NCBI RefSeq assembly: GCF_900564145.1
Contig: NZ_UOOB01000001.1
Location: 2,916,754 to 2,980,753, forward strand
Direction: 5' to 3'
DNA from: Comamonas sp. lk
GTDB lineage: Bacteria; Pseudomonadota; Gammaproteobacteria; Burkholderiales; Burkholderiaceae_C
DNA: 64,000 nt
The notes beneath the pieces are model-generated. The model made no database searches. It was not told the DNA's origin and worked only from the letters and a program-made list of their open reading frames with translations. Within the stretch, counting starts at the first letter, position 1. Every line of letters begins with the position of its first letter. Below are positions 27,120-36,554 of the stretch, one piece after another. The position numbers and the translations under genes are program-made.

Positions 27120-29303
27120 ATGAGCGACTCACACCCCCCAGCTTCGGCTGATGATCCAGATTCTTTGCCGCTGCTGGCCTTGCTGGAGCCTGCGGCCGGC
27201 CTGCCGTCCTGGCCCGGCACCATCCGCCCTCTGGTTCCCGAAGATCAAGACCCTTTGCAGGCCTTGGTAGCCGAGCTGCGCAACTACCAGCGCGAGCTGG
27301 AGATTCAGAACGAGGTCCTCAATTACAGCCAGGCCGTGGCCGAGAGTGCTTCCGAGCGCTTTGAGGCGCTGTTTGCCAGCATTCCCCTGCCGCTGTTGGT
27401 GATTGACGAGCATGACATGGTGGTCCAGGTCAATGCCATGGCCCATGCCGCGTTTCAGCCCAGCGAGAACGATCGTCTGCTGATCAGTTTTCTGCCCTTT
27501 GTCCATGCCCAGGACGCGCAGCGCGTGCAGCAGGTGTTTGCCCAGGCCGCAGAGCAAGGCCGAGCGCTGGCGCATGAGGTGCTGTTCGACATCACCGATC
27601 AGATACAGCTGTGCTGCGATCTGCATGTGGCCTGCCTGAACATTCCCCAGCAAAACGGTACCCCGAGCCGGCAGTTTCTCTGCGCCGTGGTCAACCAGGG
27701 CCCGCTGCTGGCCGAGCGCCGGGCACTGCAGGAACGCAACCAGCAGCTGCACGCCAGCGAGCGGCGGCTGGAGTCGGTCATCAACTCCGCACTGGACGCC
27801 ATCATGTGCGTGGATCAAAGCCAGTGCATCACGGTGTTCAACCCCACGGCGGCGGCACTGTTTCTGTGCTCGCCCAGCGATGCGCTGGGCAGCCCGCTCA
27901 ATCGTTTCCTGCCCGACGCATCGCGGGCCCTGAGCTTTGCACCGCTGACCACGCAGGCCATCCTGGGCGAGATGACGGGCCTGACTTCCAACGGGCGGGA
28001 AATTCCGGTGGAAGTCAGCGTCTCCTTCGAGCGCCACCACAGCGGCGACACCACCACCGTCTTCGCCCGGGATCTGACCAGCCGCAAAAAAGCCGAAGCC
28101 CAGCGCAATGCGCTGGAATCACAGCTGCGCGAATCCCACAAAATGCAGGCCCTGGGCACCATGGCCGGCGGCATTGCCCACGATTTCAACAACATCGTGG
28201 GTGCCATTCTGGGCAATGTGGAGCTGGCCAAGGCCGACAGCCTGGACAACCCCGCCGCGCTGGAGAGTCTGCGCGAGATCGAGAAGGCCGGTCGCCGCGC
28301 CCGCGATCTGGTGCGGCAAATTCTCACCTTCGCCCGCAATGACAAGCCTGAGCGCCGCCCGCTGCAGGTGCACGAAGTCATGCAGGACGCGGCCAGGCTG
28401 CTGCGGGTTTCGCTACCGCCGGCCATCGAGCTGCAGATCGAGCAGCTATCGCCTCTGCCGCTGCTGATGGCCGATCCCACCCAGGTGGAGCAGGCACTGT
28501 TCAATCTCTGCAGCAACGCCATGCAAGCCATGGGCGAGGCCCGCGGCTGCATTCAGATGCAGGCCCAGCTGCTGCGGCCCGAGCGGCAGGTGTGCGAACG
28601 ATTGGGGCTGACCTGGTGCAACTACATACTGCTGACCGTGCAGGACAACGGCCCCGGCATGGACGAGGCCACGCAACAGCGCATTTTCGAGCCCTTCTTC
28701 ACCACCAAGGCCGTGGGACAGGGCACGGGCCTGGGGCTGGCGGTGGTGCATGGCGTCATGCGCACCCATGGCGGCGCCGTGGATGTCTTCAGCGCACCGG
28801 GCCTGGGCAGCCGCTTCAATCTCTATTTCCCCCTGCCGGAGTCCGAAGTGTTGCTGGAGCCGCTGGCCCACAGCACGGCGGCTGCGGCCCCGCATCTGGC
28901 TCCGGCCGCCCATGAAGCCCATGCCAACGCTGCCTGCCACGTGATGTATGTGGACGATGACCAGGCCCTGGTGTTTCTGGTCCAGCGCCTGCTGCGCCGC
29001 CGCGGCTATGTGGTCAGCGGCTTTACCGATCCGCATGAAGCCGTGCAGGCTCTGCGCGATCAACCGCAGGACTTTGATCTGGTGGTGACCGACTACAACA
29101 TGCCCGGCTACAGCGGCCTGGATCTGGTGGTTGAGGCCCTGGAAATTCGCCCCGGCCTGCCGATTGCCCTGGCCTCGGGCTATGTCACGGCCGAAATCGA
29201 ACATGCCGCGCTGGCCGCCGGCGCCAAGGCCCTGATTTACAAGCCCAATGACGTGGAAGAGCTGTGCGCCACCGTCCACCGACTGCTACATGAACACGAT
29301 TGA
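27120..29303 (+). CDS. Hybrid PAS histidine kinase with C-terminal receiver domain
   Basis: A 727-residue soluble kinase; no membrane segment is seen. It has an N-terminal coiled region (QRELEIQNEVLNYSQ), two PAS domains (about 80-195 and 225-335; the second carries INSALDAIMCVDQSQCITVFN), a dimerisation box with phospho-acceptor His354 (GTMAGGIAHDFNNIVG), a HATPase domain (about 400-565; DNGPGMD, GTGLGLAVVHG) and a receiver domain (about 607-727; Asp658 in LVVTDYNMPG). I chose ATG 27120 over an open upstream extension that is low-complexity. It lies downstream of an FNR box and overlaps the next gene by 14 bp. No DNA-binding partner is adjacent. Confidence 0.9.
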   Translation: MSDSHPPASADDPDSLPLLALLEPAAGLPSWPGTIRPLVPEDQDPLQALVAELRNYQRELEIQNEVLNYSQAVAESASERFEALFASIPLPLLVIDEHDMVVQVNAMAHAAFQPSENDRLLISFLPFVHAQDAQRVQQVFAQAAEQGRALAHEVLFDITDQIQLCCDLHVACLNIPQQNGTPSRQFLCAVVNQGPLLAERRALQERNQQLHASERRLESVINSALDAIMCVDQSQCITVFNPTAAALFLCSPSDALGSPLNRFLPDASRALSFAPLTTQAILGEMTGLTSNGREIPVEVSVSFERHHSGDTTTVFARDLTSRKKAEAQRNALESQLRESHKMQALGTMAGGIAHDFNNIVGAILGNVELAKADSLDNPAALESLREIEKAGRRARDLVRQILTFARNDKPERRPLQVHEVMQDAARLLRVSLPPAIELQIEQLSPLPLLMADPTQVEQALFNLCSNAMQAMGEARGCIQMQAQLLRPERQVCERLGLTWCNYILLTVQDNGPGMDEATQQRIFEPFFTTKAVGQGTGLGLAVVHGVMRTHGGAVDVFSAPGLGSRFNLYFPLPESEVLLEPLAHSTAAAAPHLAPAAHEAHANAACHVMYVDDDQALVFLVQRLLRRRGYVVSGFTDPHEAVQALRDQPQDFDLVVTDYNMPGYSGLDLVVEALEIRPGLPIALASGYVTAEIEHAALAAGAKALIYKPNDVEELCATVHRLLHEHD

Positions 29304-29955
29304 TGCCCCCATACCGCAGTGCTGGTATGAAGACGAAGCCCTGCTGGTGCTGGAAAAACCCTCGGGCCTGTTGTGCGTGCCGGGACGCGGCCCGGACAAG
29401 CAGGACTGCCTGAGCTCTCGCGCCCAGGCACACTGGAGCGATGCCCTCATCGTGCACAGACTGGACCAGGCCACCTCGGGCCTGCTCATCATGGCGCGCA
29501 GTCTGGCGGTTCAGCGCGCCCTGAGCCTGGCTTTCGAGAAAAAGCAGATTCAAAAACGCTATGAGGCCGTGGTCGCCGGGCAGTTGGAGCCCTTGTCTGC
29601 CGATTGGCAGCTGATCGATCTGCCGATTGCTGCCGACTGGGAACGCCGCCCCCTGCGGGTGATTGACGCAGAACAGGGAAAAAGCAGCCAGACCCTGTGG
29701 CGCGCCCTGGCGCATGAGCACACGGAGCAACACCAGGCCTGCACCCGGGTGCTGCTCAGCCCCTTGACGGGCCGCACCCATCAGTTGCGCGTGCACATGG
29801 CCGCCGTGGGTCATGCCATTGTGGGAGACGCGCTGTACGCAGCCCCCGAGATTGCAGCGCAATCGCAGCGCCTGCTACTGCACGCAAAAATTCTGCGTTT
29901 GGAGCACCCAACAAACGGACAGATTCTCGAGTTCGAGTCAAAAACTCCGTTCTGA
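29290..29955 (+). CDS. RluA-family RNA pseudouridine synthase
   Basis: A 221-residue member of the RluA/RluC/RluD superfamily with the catalytic Asp in IVHRLDQATSGLLIMA (about 55). Other family segments are LVLEKPSGLLCVPGRG, KKQIQKRYEAVV, LLSPLTGRTHQLRVHMAAVGHAIVGDALY and LLLHAKILRL. It lacks an S4 domain, as in the RluA or TruC subgroup, so 23S rRNA or tRNA is the likely target. The start MNTIDAPI at 29290 lies within the end of the kinase gene, suggesting translational coupling. Confidence 0.93.
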   Translation: MNTIDAPIPQCWYEDEALLVLEKPSGLLCVPGRGPDKQDCLSSRAQAHWSDALIVHRLDQATSGLLIMARSLAVQRALSLAFEKKQIQKRYEAVVAGQLEPLSADWQLIDLPIAADWERRPLRVIDAEQGKSSQTLWRALAHEHTEQHQACTRVLLSPLTGRTHQLRVHMAAVGHAIVGDALYAAPEIAAQSQRLLLHAKILRLEHPTNGQILEFESKTPF

Positions 29956-30221
29956 CGCAATATTCCTCGAATACCAAAAAATCCAATTGAAACTGCAGCG
30001 AGATGGGGCCAGAAATATCTTGCTCAAAATAGAGGCAAGCGCAGGCCTGTAAACGCGCAGCCGCTATACAGTGCATAGCGGATTTTGAAAGTTTGCACTA
30101 CCCCCGGGATACCCTCTTGAAATCGGATACCACTGATTTATTCTGGTCATCTTTTCGCAGTGTCCGCTAATAGCGTCCTGCGTTTTTCAGAACACTTTAT
30201 CCAAAGTTGAAGGAAGACCTC
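29956..30221. other. Intergenic region with the liv operon promoter
   Basis: No gene is supported. The sequence is relatively AT-rich (29960-30190) and probably contains the promoter of the following branched-chain amino acid importer. I could not fix a -35/-10 pair with confidence. Confidence 0.4.
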
Positions 30222-31343
30222 ATGAGCATTCCGTTTCGCATGCACACCATCGTCGCTGCCCTGGGCCTGGCTGGTGCGGCCTTGCTCTCCACTGCGCATG
30301 CGCAAATCAAGATCGCCCTGGTGATTCCCACCACCGGCGCACTGACCCAATACGGCGACATGGTCAAGGAAGGCGCGACCACCGCCGTGGAAATGGCCAA
30401 TGCCGCAGGCGGCATCAATGGCAAGAAGGTTGAACTGGTGCCCGTGGACGATGCTTGCGAACCCAAGCAAGGCCCGGTGGCCGCCAACCGCGTGGTCAAC
30501 AGCAAGATCGGCTACGTGGTCGGCCCCGTGTGCTCGGGCGCCTCGATTGCCGCAGCCCCCATCTACAACAACGAAGGTGTGGTCGTGGTCACGCCTTCGG
30601 CCACTTCCCCTGCCCTGACCGACGGCAAGAACTACCACTTCGTGTTCCGCACCATCGGCCGCGATGACCAGCAAGGCCCTGCCGCCGCCAAGTTCATCGT
30701 TGAAAAAATCAAGCCCAAGAAGGTTGCCGTGCTGCACGACAAGCAGTCTTACGGCCAGGGCATCGCCTCTTCCGTGCGCGATGACCTGAAGAAGGCCAAT
30801 GTGCCTGTGGCCCTGTTCGAAGGCATCAACGCCGGCGACAGCGACTACTCTGCCGTGGTCACCAAGCTCAAGAGCGCAGGCGTGGACTTTGTCTACTACG
30901 GCGGCTACCACCCCGAAATGGGTCTGCTGCTGCGCCAGGCCGCCGAGCAAGGCCTGAAGGTGCGCATGATGGGCCCCGAAGGCGTGGGCAATCCTGAAGT
31001 CAACGCCATTGCCGGCCCTGCCGTCGAAGGCATGCTGGTCACCCTGCCCGCAGACTTCTCGGCCAACCCCAAGAACGCTGCCGTCGTGAAGGCTTTCAAG
31101 GACAAGAAGCGCAACCCCTCGGGCGCCTTCCAGCTGACCTCGTTTGCCGCCACGCAAGTGCTGCTGGACAGCATCAAGGCCGCTGGCGACAACCCAGCCA
31201 AGGTGGCCGATCACCTGCACAAGAGCAGCTTTGACACCGTGCTGGGCCCCGTGGCCTGGAACAAGCAAGGTGACCTGAAGTCCTTCGACTTCCAGGTGTT
31301 CGAATGGCACAAGGATGGCAGCAAGTCTGTCGCCAACAAGTAA
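30222..31343 (+). CDS. livJ: Branched-chain amino acid ABC transporter substrate-binding protein
   Basis: A 373-residue type I periplasmic binding protein with a signal peptide ending TAHAQ (about residue 28). Mature-domain segments are IKIALVIPTTGALTQYGDMVKEGA, GGINGKKVELVPVDDACEPKQ, VGPVCSGASIAAAPIYNNEGV, TPSATSPALTD and the hinge FRTIGRDDQQGPAAA. These are typical of Leu/Ile/Val-binding proteins. ATG 30222 follows AAGGAAGACCTC. It is first in livJHMGF, followed by a strong RNA hairpin before livH. Confidence 0.93.
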   Translation: MSIPFRMHTIVAALGLAGAALLSTAHAQIKIALVIPTTGALTQYGDMVKEGATTAVEMANAAGGINGKKVELVPVDDACEPKQGPVAANRVVNSKIGYVVGPVCSGASIAAAPIYNNEGVVVVTPSATSPALTDGKNYHFVFRTIGRDDQQGPAAAKFIVEKIKPKKVAVLHDKQSYGQGIASSVRDDLKKANVPVALFEGINAGDSDYSAVVTKLKSAGVDFVYYGGYHPEMGLLLRQAAEQGLKVRMMGPEGVGNPEVNAIAGPAVEGMLVTLPADFSANPKNAAVVKAFKDKKRNPSGAFQLTSFAATQVLLDSIKAAGDNPAKVADHLHKSSFDTVLGPVAWNKQGDLKSFDFQVFEWHKDGSKSVANK

Positions 31344-31360
31344 TTCCACCTCCCATGACC

Positions 31361-31390
31361 GGGGGCGTGTGGCGCAAGCCATGTGCCTCC
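31361..31390 (+). other. Stem-loop between livJ and livH
   Basis: 31361-31373 pairs with 31378-31390 over 13 bp (with G-U wobbles) around a GCAA tetraloop. A second short hairpin GGCC-CTAG-GGCC ends at 31417 and is followed by TTTT. Such structures after a binding-protein gene usually stabilise its mRNA and reduce read-through. Confidence 0.65.
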
Positions 31391-31442
31391 GGTTGTTTGC
31401 AATATGGCCCTAGGGCCTTTTCCTGTTTAAGGGTGGCATTGC

Positions 31443-32369
31443 ATGTCTGATTTCATCCCCCAGCTGCTACAGCAGCTATTCAACGGGCTCTCACTCGGAG
31501 CCATTTACGCCCTGATCGCCATTGGCTACACCATGGTCTACGGCATCATCGGCATGATCAATTTCGCCCATGGCGACATCTACATGATCGGTGCCTATAT
31601 CGGTCTGGTCACGCTGTCTGCCGTCGGCACGACCAGCGGCCTGCCAGTCTGGGCCATCATCGGCCTGATGCTGGTGGTCTCTGTCTTCGTCACCGGCGTC
31701 TACGGCCTGGTGGTGGAGCAGGTGGCCTACAAGCCGGTGCGCAAAAGCCCGCGCCTGGTGGCGCTGATCTCGGCCATCGGCATGTCCATCTTTTTGCAGA
31801 ACTGGGTGGCCCTGGGCCAGGGCGCACGCGATATGGCCGTGCCCTCGCTGCTTCCGGGCGCTTTCAAATTTGGTAGTGAAGGCGGTTTCGAGGTCTATGT
31901 GCCTTACTCGCGCATTCTCATTATCGCGGTCACCGTGGTGCTGATGGTGCTGCTGACGCTGTACATCAAGCGCTCGCGCATGGGCCGCGCCTCGCGTGCC
32001 TGCGCGCAGGACATGCACATGGCCAATCTGCTGGGCATCGACACCAACAAGGTGATTTCCTTCACCTTCATCCTGGGTGCCATGTTGGCAGCCGTGGGTG
32101 GTGTGCTGATTGCGTTGGCCATTGGCAAGCTCAATCCCTTTATCGGCTTTCTGGCCGGCATCAAGGCCTTCACGGCAGCGGTGCTGGGCGGCATTGGCTC
32201 CATTCCCGGCGCCATGCTGGGTGGCGTGATCCTGGGGGTTACCGAGACTTTTGCCGCCGCCTACATCTCCTCGGAATACAAGGACATCGTGGCCTTTGGC
32301 CTGCTGGTGACCATCCTCATGTTCCGCCCCTCCGGCCTGCTGGGCAAACCTGAAGTGGAGAAGGTCTGA
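31443..32369 (+). CDS. livH: Branched-chain amino acid ABC transporter permease LivH
   Basis: A 308-residue inner-membrane permease with about eight transmembrane helices. Family segments are [34 protein letters not shown] at the N-terminus, the coupling loop [22 protein letters not shown] (about 180-200), and [26 protein letters not shown] near the end. Its stop codon overlaps the livM start (TGATG). Confidence 0.95.
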   Translation: MSDFIPQLLQQLFNGLSLGAIYALIAIGYTMVYGIIGMINFAHGDIYMIGAYIGLVTLSAVGTTSGLPVWAIIGLMLVVSVFVTGVYGLVVEQVAYKPVRKSPRLVALISAIGMSIFLQNWVALGQGARDMAVPSLLPGAFKFGSEGGFEVYVPYSRILIIAVTVVLMVLLTLYIKRSRMGRASRACAQDMHMANLLGIDTNKVISFTFILGAMLAAVGGVLIALAIGKLNPFIGFLAGIKAFTAAVLGGIGSIPGAMLGGVILGVTETFAAAYISSEYKDIVAFGLLVTILMFRPSGLLGKPEVEKV

Positions 32370-33607
32370 TGAAATACAGCTTTTCTGCCAGTTTTCGTGA
32401 TGCGCTGATCGCCACGCTGATGACGGCCATCGTCGTCATTCCCATCTTCAGCCTGCACCTGGAGCGCGCCGGCACGCGCACCGTCATCGCCCCCAGCTGG
32501 ACCACCCTGATCTGGGCCTGCGCCGCAGTCTTTGTGGTGCAGATGCTCAAGCCGCTGCTGGCCGGCAAAATGCCCAAACTGACGCTGCCGGCCCTGCCCA
32601 AGGTTTCTTCGGGTGGACGCAATGTGCTGATTTTTGTGGCGCTGATGATGGCGGCCTCCTGGCCGTTTTTCGCCGGCCGCAATGCGGTGGACATTGCCAC
32701 CCTGGCCATGATTTACGTCATGCTGGGCCTGGGCCTGAACGTGGTGGTGGGCTTTGCCGGCCTGCTCGATCTGGGCTTTGTGGGCTTTTATGCCGTGGGA
32801 GCCTATACCTATGCGCTGCTGTTTCACTGGGCCGGCTGGTCCTTCTGGCAGGCCTTGCCGCTGGCGGGCGCGGCCTCGGCCCTGTTCGGCTTTGTGCTGG
32901 GCTTTCCCGTGCTGCGCCTGCGTGGTGACTATCTGGCCATCGTGACGCTGGGCTTTGGCGAAATCATCCGCCTGCTGCTGACCAATATGACCAGCCTCAC
33001 GGGCGGCCCGGACGGCATCTCCAGCATTCCCAAGCCCACGGTGTTCGGCCTGCCCATGACGCGCTCGCCCCTGACCGAAGACGGCACGACCTTTCACCAG
33101 TTCTTCGGCCTGGAGTTCAATTCCATGCACATGGTGATCTTCGTCTATCTGATGGCACTGATGCTGGCCATGGTGACGCTGTTCATCAGCAACCGCCTGA
33201 TCCGCATGCCCATAGGCCGCGCCTGGGAAGCTTTGCGCGAAGATGAAATCGCCTGCCGCTCCCTGGGACTGAACCCCATGAAGATCAAGCTCTCGGCCTT
33301 CACGCTGGGCGCCATGTTCGCCGGTTTTGGCGGCGCTTTCTTTGCCGCACGCCAGGGCATTGTGAACCCCGAGTCCTTCACCTTCATCGAATCGGCCCTG
33401 ATCCTGGCCATCGTGGTGCTGGGCGGCATGGGCTCGCAGCTGGGTGTGATCCTGGCGGCCATCATCCTGACCGTGCTGCCCGAAGTGGCCCGCGAATTCT
33501 CTGAATACCGCATGCTGATCTTCGGTCTGGTCATGATCTTGATGATGATCTGGCGCCCACAAGGCCTGCTGCCCATGAAGCGCCACCAGGTGGAGGTGAA
33601 GTCATGA
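32369..33607 (+). CDS. livM: Branched-chain amino acid ABC transporter permease LivM
   Basis: A 412-residue second permease with an N-terminal extension of about 90 residues (two extra hydrophobic stretches) before the conserved core [36 protein letters not shown]. The coupling loop is [34 protein letters not shown]. The core and length match LivM. It overlaps livH by one base and is 58 bp before livG. Confidence 0.95.
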   Translation: MKYSFSASFRDALIATLMTAIVVIPIFSLHLERAGTRTVIAPSWTTLIWACAAVFVVQMLKPLLAGKMPKLTLPALPKVSSGGRNVLIFVALMMAASWPFFAGRNAVDIATLAMIYVMLGLGLNVVVGFAGLLDLGFVGFYAVGAYTYALLFHWAGWSFWQALPLAGAASALFGFVLGFPVLRLRGDYLAIVTLGFGEIIRLLLTNMTSLTGGPDGISSIPKPTVFGLPMTRSPLTEDGTTFHQFFGLEFNSMHMVIFVYLMALMLAMVTLFISNRLIRMPIGRAWEALREDEIACRSLGLNPMKIKLSAFTLGAMFAGFGGAFFAARQGIVNPESFTFIESALILAIVVLGGMGSQLGVILAAIILTVLPEVAREFSEYRMLIFGLVMILMMIWRPQGLLPMKRHQVEVKS

Positions 33608-33665
33608 TGCATGCCAACATGAACGCTATCATTTCAATAACTACAACCGCAGGCAGGGCAAGCGA

Positions 33666-34433
33666 ATGAGCGAGTATTTGCTAGAAGTCAAAGACCTGTG
33701 CATGCGCTTTGGCGGTCTGCTGGCCGTGGACAACGTGGCCTTCAATCTGCGTCCGCAGGAAGTGTTTGCCATCATCGGCCCCAATGGCGCAGGCAAGACC
33801 ACGGTGTTCAACTGCATCAGCGGTTTCTACCAGCCCTCTGCCGGCTCGGTGGTGCTGGGCGGCAAGAGCATTGCCGGCCAGAGCAGCCACGAGGTGGCCA
33901 ATCACGGCGTGGTGCGTACCTTCCAGAACGTACGACTGTTCAAGAGCATGACGGCACTGGAGAACCTGCTGGTCGCCCAGCACCGTCAGTCCCGCTCCAG
34001 CGTGCTGGGCGGCTTGTTCAATACGCCCGGCTATCGCCGCTCCGAAGAAGCCAAGATCGAGAACGCCCTGCAGTGGCTGGACGTGATGGGCCTGCGCGCC
34101 ATGGCCAACCGCGAGGCCGGCAACCTGGCCTACGGTCACCAGCGCCGCCTGGAAATCGCCCGCTGTATGATCACCAAGCCCCGTGTGCTCATGCTCGACG
34201 AGCCCGCAGCCGGCCTGAACCCTCAGGAAAAGAAAGACCTGCAAGGCCTGATCGACCAGTTGCGCAAGCAATACGGCGTGGCCGTGCTGCTGATCGAGCA
34301 CGATATGAGCCTGGTCATGGGCGTGTCCGAGCGCATTCTGGTCATGGAATACGGCAAGCCCATCGCCATGGGCCTGCCCGAAGCCATTCGCAACGATGAA
34401 CGGGTCATCAAGGCCTATCTAGGAGAGGCCTGA
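33666..34433 (+). CDS. livG: Branched-chain amino acid ABC transporter ATPase LivG
   Basis: A 255-residue ABC ATPase. Walker A is GPNGAGKTT, Q-loop VRTFQNVRLF, signature LAYGHQRRLEIAR (the LivG-type variant of LSGGQ), Walker B VLMLDEPAAGLNPQEKK and H-loop IEHDMSLVM. TGATG overlap joins it to livF. Confidence 0.96.
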   Translation: MSEYLLEVKDLCMRFGGLLAVDNVAFNLRPQEVFAIIGPNGAGKTTVFNCISGFYQPSAGSVVLGGKSIAGQSSHEVANHGVVRTFQNVRLFKSMTALENLLVAQHRQSRSSVLGGLFNTPGYRRSEEAKIENALQWLDVMGLRAMANREAGNLAYGHQRRLEIARCMITKPRVLMLDEPAAGLNPQEKKDLQGLIDQLRKQYGVAVLLIEHDMSLVMGVSERILVMEYGKPIAMGLPEAIRNDERVIKAYLGEA

Positions 34434-35146
34434 TGAGCCAAGCTATGCTGGAACTGAGCCAAGTCTCCACCCATTACGGCGCGATCTGTGCTGTCAACCA
34501 AGTCAGTCTGCGCGTCAACCAGGGCGAGATCGTCACCCTGATCGGCAGCAACGGCGCAGGCAAGACCTCCTTGCTGATGACGGTGTGCGGCAACCCGCGT
34601 GCCAGCCATGGCAGCATTGTGTTCGAGGGCGAGGACATCACCCAGATGTCAACCCACCACATCATGCGCCGCGGCATCGCCATCTCCCCGGAAGGCCGCC
34701 GCGTCTTCAAGGATCTGACGGTGACGGAAAACCTGCAGATGGGCGGCTTTTTTCTGAACAAGGCCGAGATTGCGGACGGCATAGAGCATGTCTTCAAGCT
34801 GTTCCCGCGCCTGAAGGAGCGGGCCACGCAGCGCTCGGGCACCATGTCGGGCGGCGAGCAGCAAATGCTGGCCATAGGCCGTGCGCTGATGAGCAAGCCG
34901 CGTTTGCTGCTGCTTGACGAGCCCACGCTAGGCCTAGCGCCGCTGATCATTGCGCAGATCTTCGAGATCATCCAGACCATCCGCGCGGCAGGCGTGACGG
35001 TGTTTCTGGTCGAACAGAACGCCAACCGCGCCCTTCAGATTGCCGACCGCGGCTATGTGCTGGAAACCGGCAAGGTGGTGGTGGAGGACACCGGCGCCAA
35101 TCTGCTGACCAATGATGCGGTGCGCAAAGCCTATCTAGGTCACTAA
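34433..35146 (+). CDS. livF: Branched-chain amino acid ABC transporter ATPase LivF
   Basis: A 237-residue ABC ATPase with Walker A GSNGAGKTS, signature MSGGEQQMLAIGRALM, Walker B LLLLDEPTLGLAPLI and H-loop LVEQNANRAL. The HYGAICAVNQVSLRV and GIAISPEGRRVFKDLTVTENLQMGG segments are typical of LivF. It is the last gene of the operon, followed by a terminator. Confidence 0.96.
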   Translation: MSQAMLELSQVSTHYGAICAVNQVSLRVNQGEIVTLIGSNGAGKTSLLMTVCGNPRASHGSIVFEGEDITQMSTHHIMRRGIAISPEGRRVFKDLTVTENLQMGGFFLNKAEIADGIEHVFKLFPRLKERATQRSGTMSGGEQQMLAIGRALMSKPRLLLLDEPTLGLAPLIIAQIFEIIQTIRAAGVTVFLVEQNANRALQIADRGYVLETGKVVVEDTGANLLTNDAVRKAYLGH

Positions 35147-35166
35147 AGTCTTTCACGACCCTGCCA

Positions 35167-35198
35167 GGCCCTGCCGATACCCATCGGCAGGGCCTTTT
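35167..35198 (+). terminator. Terminator after livF
   Basis: A perfect 12-bp stem, 35167-35178 with 35183-35194, loop ACCC, then TTTT. Confidence 0.9.
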
Positions 35199-35247
35199 CG
35201 TTGCGCCCGAGGCTCGACCTCCATCAAACGCCCGTAAGATCAAATAC

Positions 35248-36003
35248 ATGACCAAGCATTTGATTATTTTGACGGGCGGCTCACGCGGCATGGGCCTGGC
35301 CATGGGCCAGCAACTGCTGCAGCAAGGCCACCATGTGCTGAGCATTGCACGCAAGACCAGCGATGCGCTGGCGGCCAGCGCCAGCGAGCCCAAGCAGCTG
35401 TTGCAATGGGAGCAGGACCTGGCCCAGAGCGCCGCGGCCGCCCAGCGCCTTGCCACCTGGCTGGGCACGCTCAAGAGCAGCGACTGGGCCGGCATCACGC
35501 TGATCAACAACGCGGGCGTGATCCCGCCAATTGCGCCGCTGTCCCAGACCAGCGCAGCCGACATCATCAACGCCATGCGCGTGGGACTGGAAGCGCCCAT
35601 GGCGCTGACCGCCGCGTTTCTGACGGCCACCGAGAACTGGGGTATTGCCCGCAAGGTGCTCAATGTCTCCTCGGGCCTGGGTCGCCGAGCCATGGCCTCG
35701 CAGGCCAGCTACTGCACGGCCAAGGCCGGTATGGATCAGTACAGCCGCTGTGTGGCGCTGGAGGAAGCCGCCAAGCCCAACGGTGCACGCATTGTCTCGC
35801 TGGCCCCCGGCGTGATCGACACCGATATGCAGGTACAGCTGCGCAGTGCCGACAGCAGCGACTTCCCCGACGTGGGCAATTTCGCCCAGCTCAAGGAGTC
35901 GGGCAAGCTCACCTCGCCCGAAGAAGCTGCCGCACGCATGCTAGCCTGGCTGGAGCGCGCCGACTTTGGCGAGCAAGTCATTGCCGATGTACGCCATCCC
36001 TGA
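35248..36003 (+). CDS. SDR-family oxidoreductase
   Basis: A 251-residue short-chain dehydrogenase/reductase. The cofactor motif is ILTGGSRGMGLAMG (TGxxxGxG, residues 7-20), the structural motif LINNAGV lies near 85, and the catalytic Ser, Tyr and Lys are in VLNVSSGLG and ASYCTAKAGMD. The PGVIDTDMQ segment follows. It resembles the sepiapterin reductase/benzil reductase (YueD-like) branch, which would favour NADPH, but the substrate cannot be read from the sequence. No Shine-Dalgarno is visible; TAAGAT sits 7 bases before the ATG. Confidence 0.9.
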   Translation: MTKHLIILTGGSRGMGLAMGQQLLQQGHHVLSIARKTSDALAASASEPKQLLQWEQDLAQSAAAAQRLATWLGTLKSSDWAGITLINNAGVIPPIAPLSQTSAADIINAMRVGLEAPMALTAAFLTATENWGIARKVLNVSSGLGRRAMASQASYCTAKAGMDQYSRCVALEEAAKPNGARIVSLAPGVIDTDMQVQLRSADSSDFPDVGNFAQLKESGKLTSPEEAAARMLAWLERADFGEQVIADVRHP

Positions 36004-36017
36004 AGCGGGACGCCATT

Positions 36018-36067
36018 AAAAACATAGCTGCAAGCGCTTGATAACAAAGGGCTTGCAGCTTTTTTTG
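36018..36067. terminator. Repeat-type terminator after the SDR gene
   Basis: AGCTGCAAGC (36026-36035) pairs with GCTTGCAGCT (36051-36060), followed by seven T. The AAAACATAGCTGC context matches the dispersed hairpin family at 18078 and 63898. Confidence 0.88.
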
Positions 36068-36554
36068 TCTCTGATGCATTGAAGCCACGCATTCAAAAAC
36101 TCAGGACTGGTGCCATTGCTTCAGACCGCGGAAAAACGCCACGCAAACCCATGGCCCAACTATTGCGCCCGCCAAGCCATGGCGGGCATGGAGCCATGGC
36201 AGAATGTTTCACCTGTTCCTGAGTTACAGGTTCATGCGCACTCCGCGCCCGTGGGCCACATCGGCAGCGACACCCGATCGGTACGCTGCCTCCGTGCAAG
36301 CCATGCAGCCACCCTGCACGGCACCGCGCGCGAATGCCATCCAGCCATGCCAGTACCGCATGCGCTGGTCTCGTCGGTAAAGACAAATACCCATTGATGG
36401 CGGAACCACCCTCCCCGATCATCGAAAAGCCCACCTTCCGTGACCCTGGCCCCTGGCATCGATGCCAAGGCTGCCAGCCGCGACAACGCAGGCCCCGGCC
36501 AAAAGCCGAGCGCCCCATGCCGCACACCCGATTCGTCTCTGGAGTTTCTTTTTC
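36068..36554. other. Intergenic region upstream of the orphan Bug gene
   Basis: About 490 bp with no supportable gene. Base composition stays high in GC and codon-like patterns in the short frames are not consistent over any length. It presumably contains the promoter of the downstream TctC-like gene; I found no clear operator. Confidence 0.4.
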
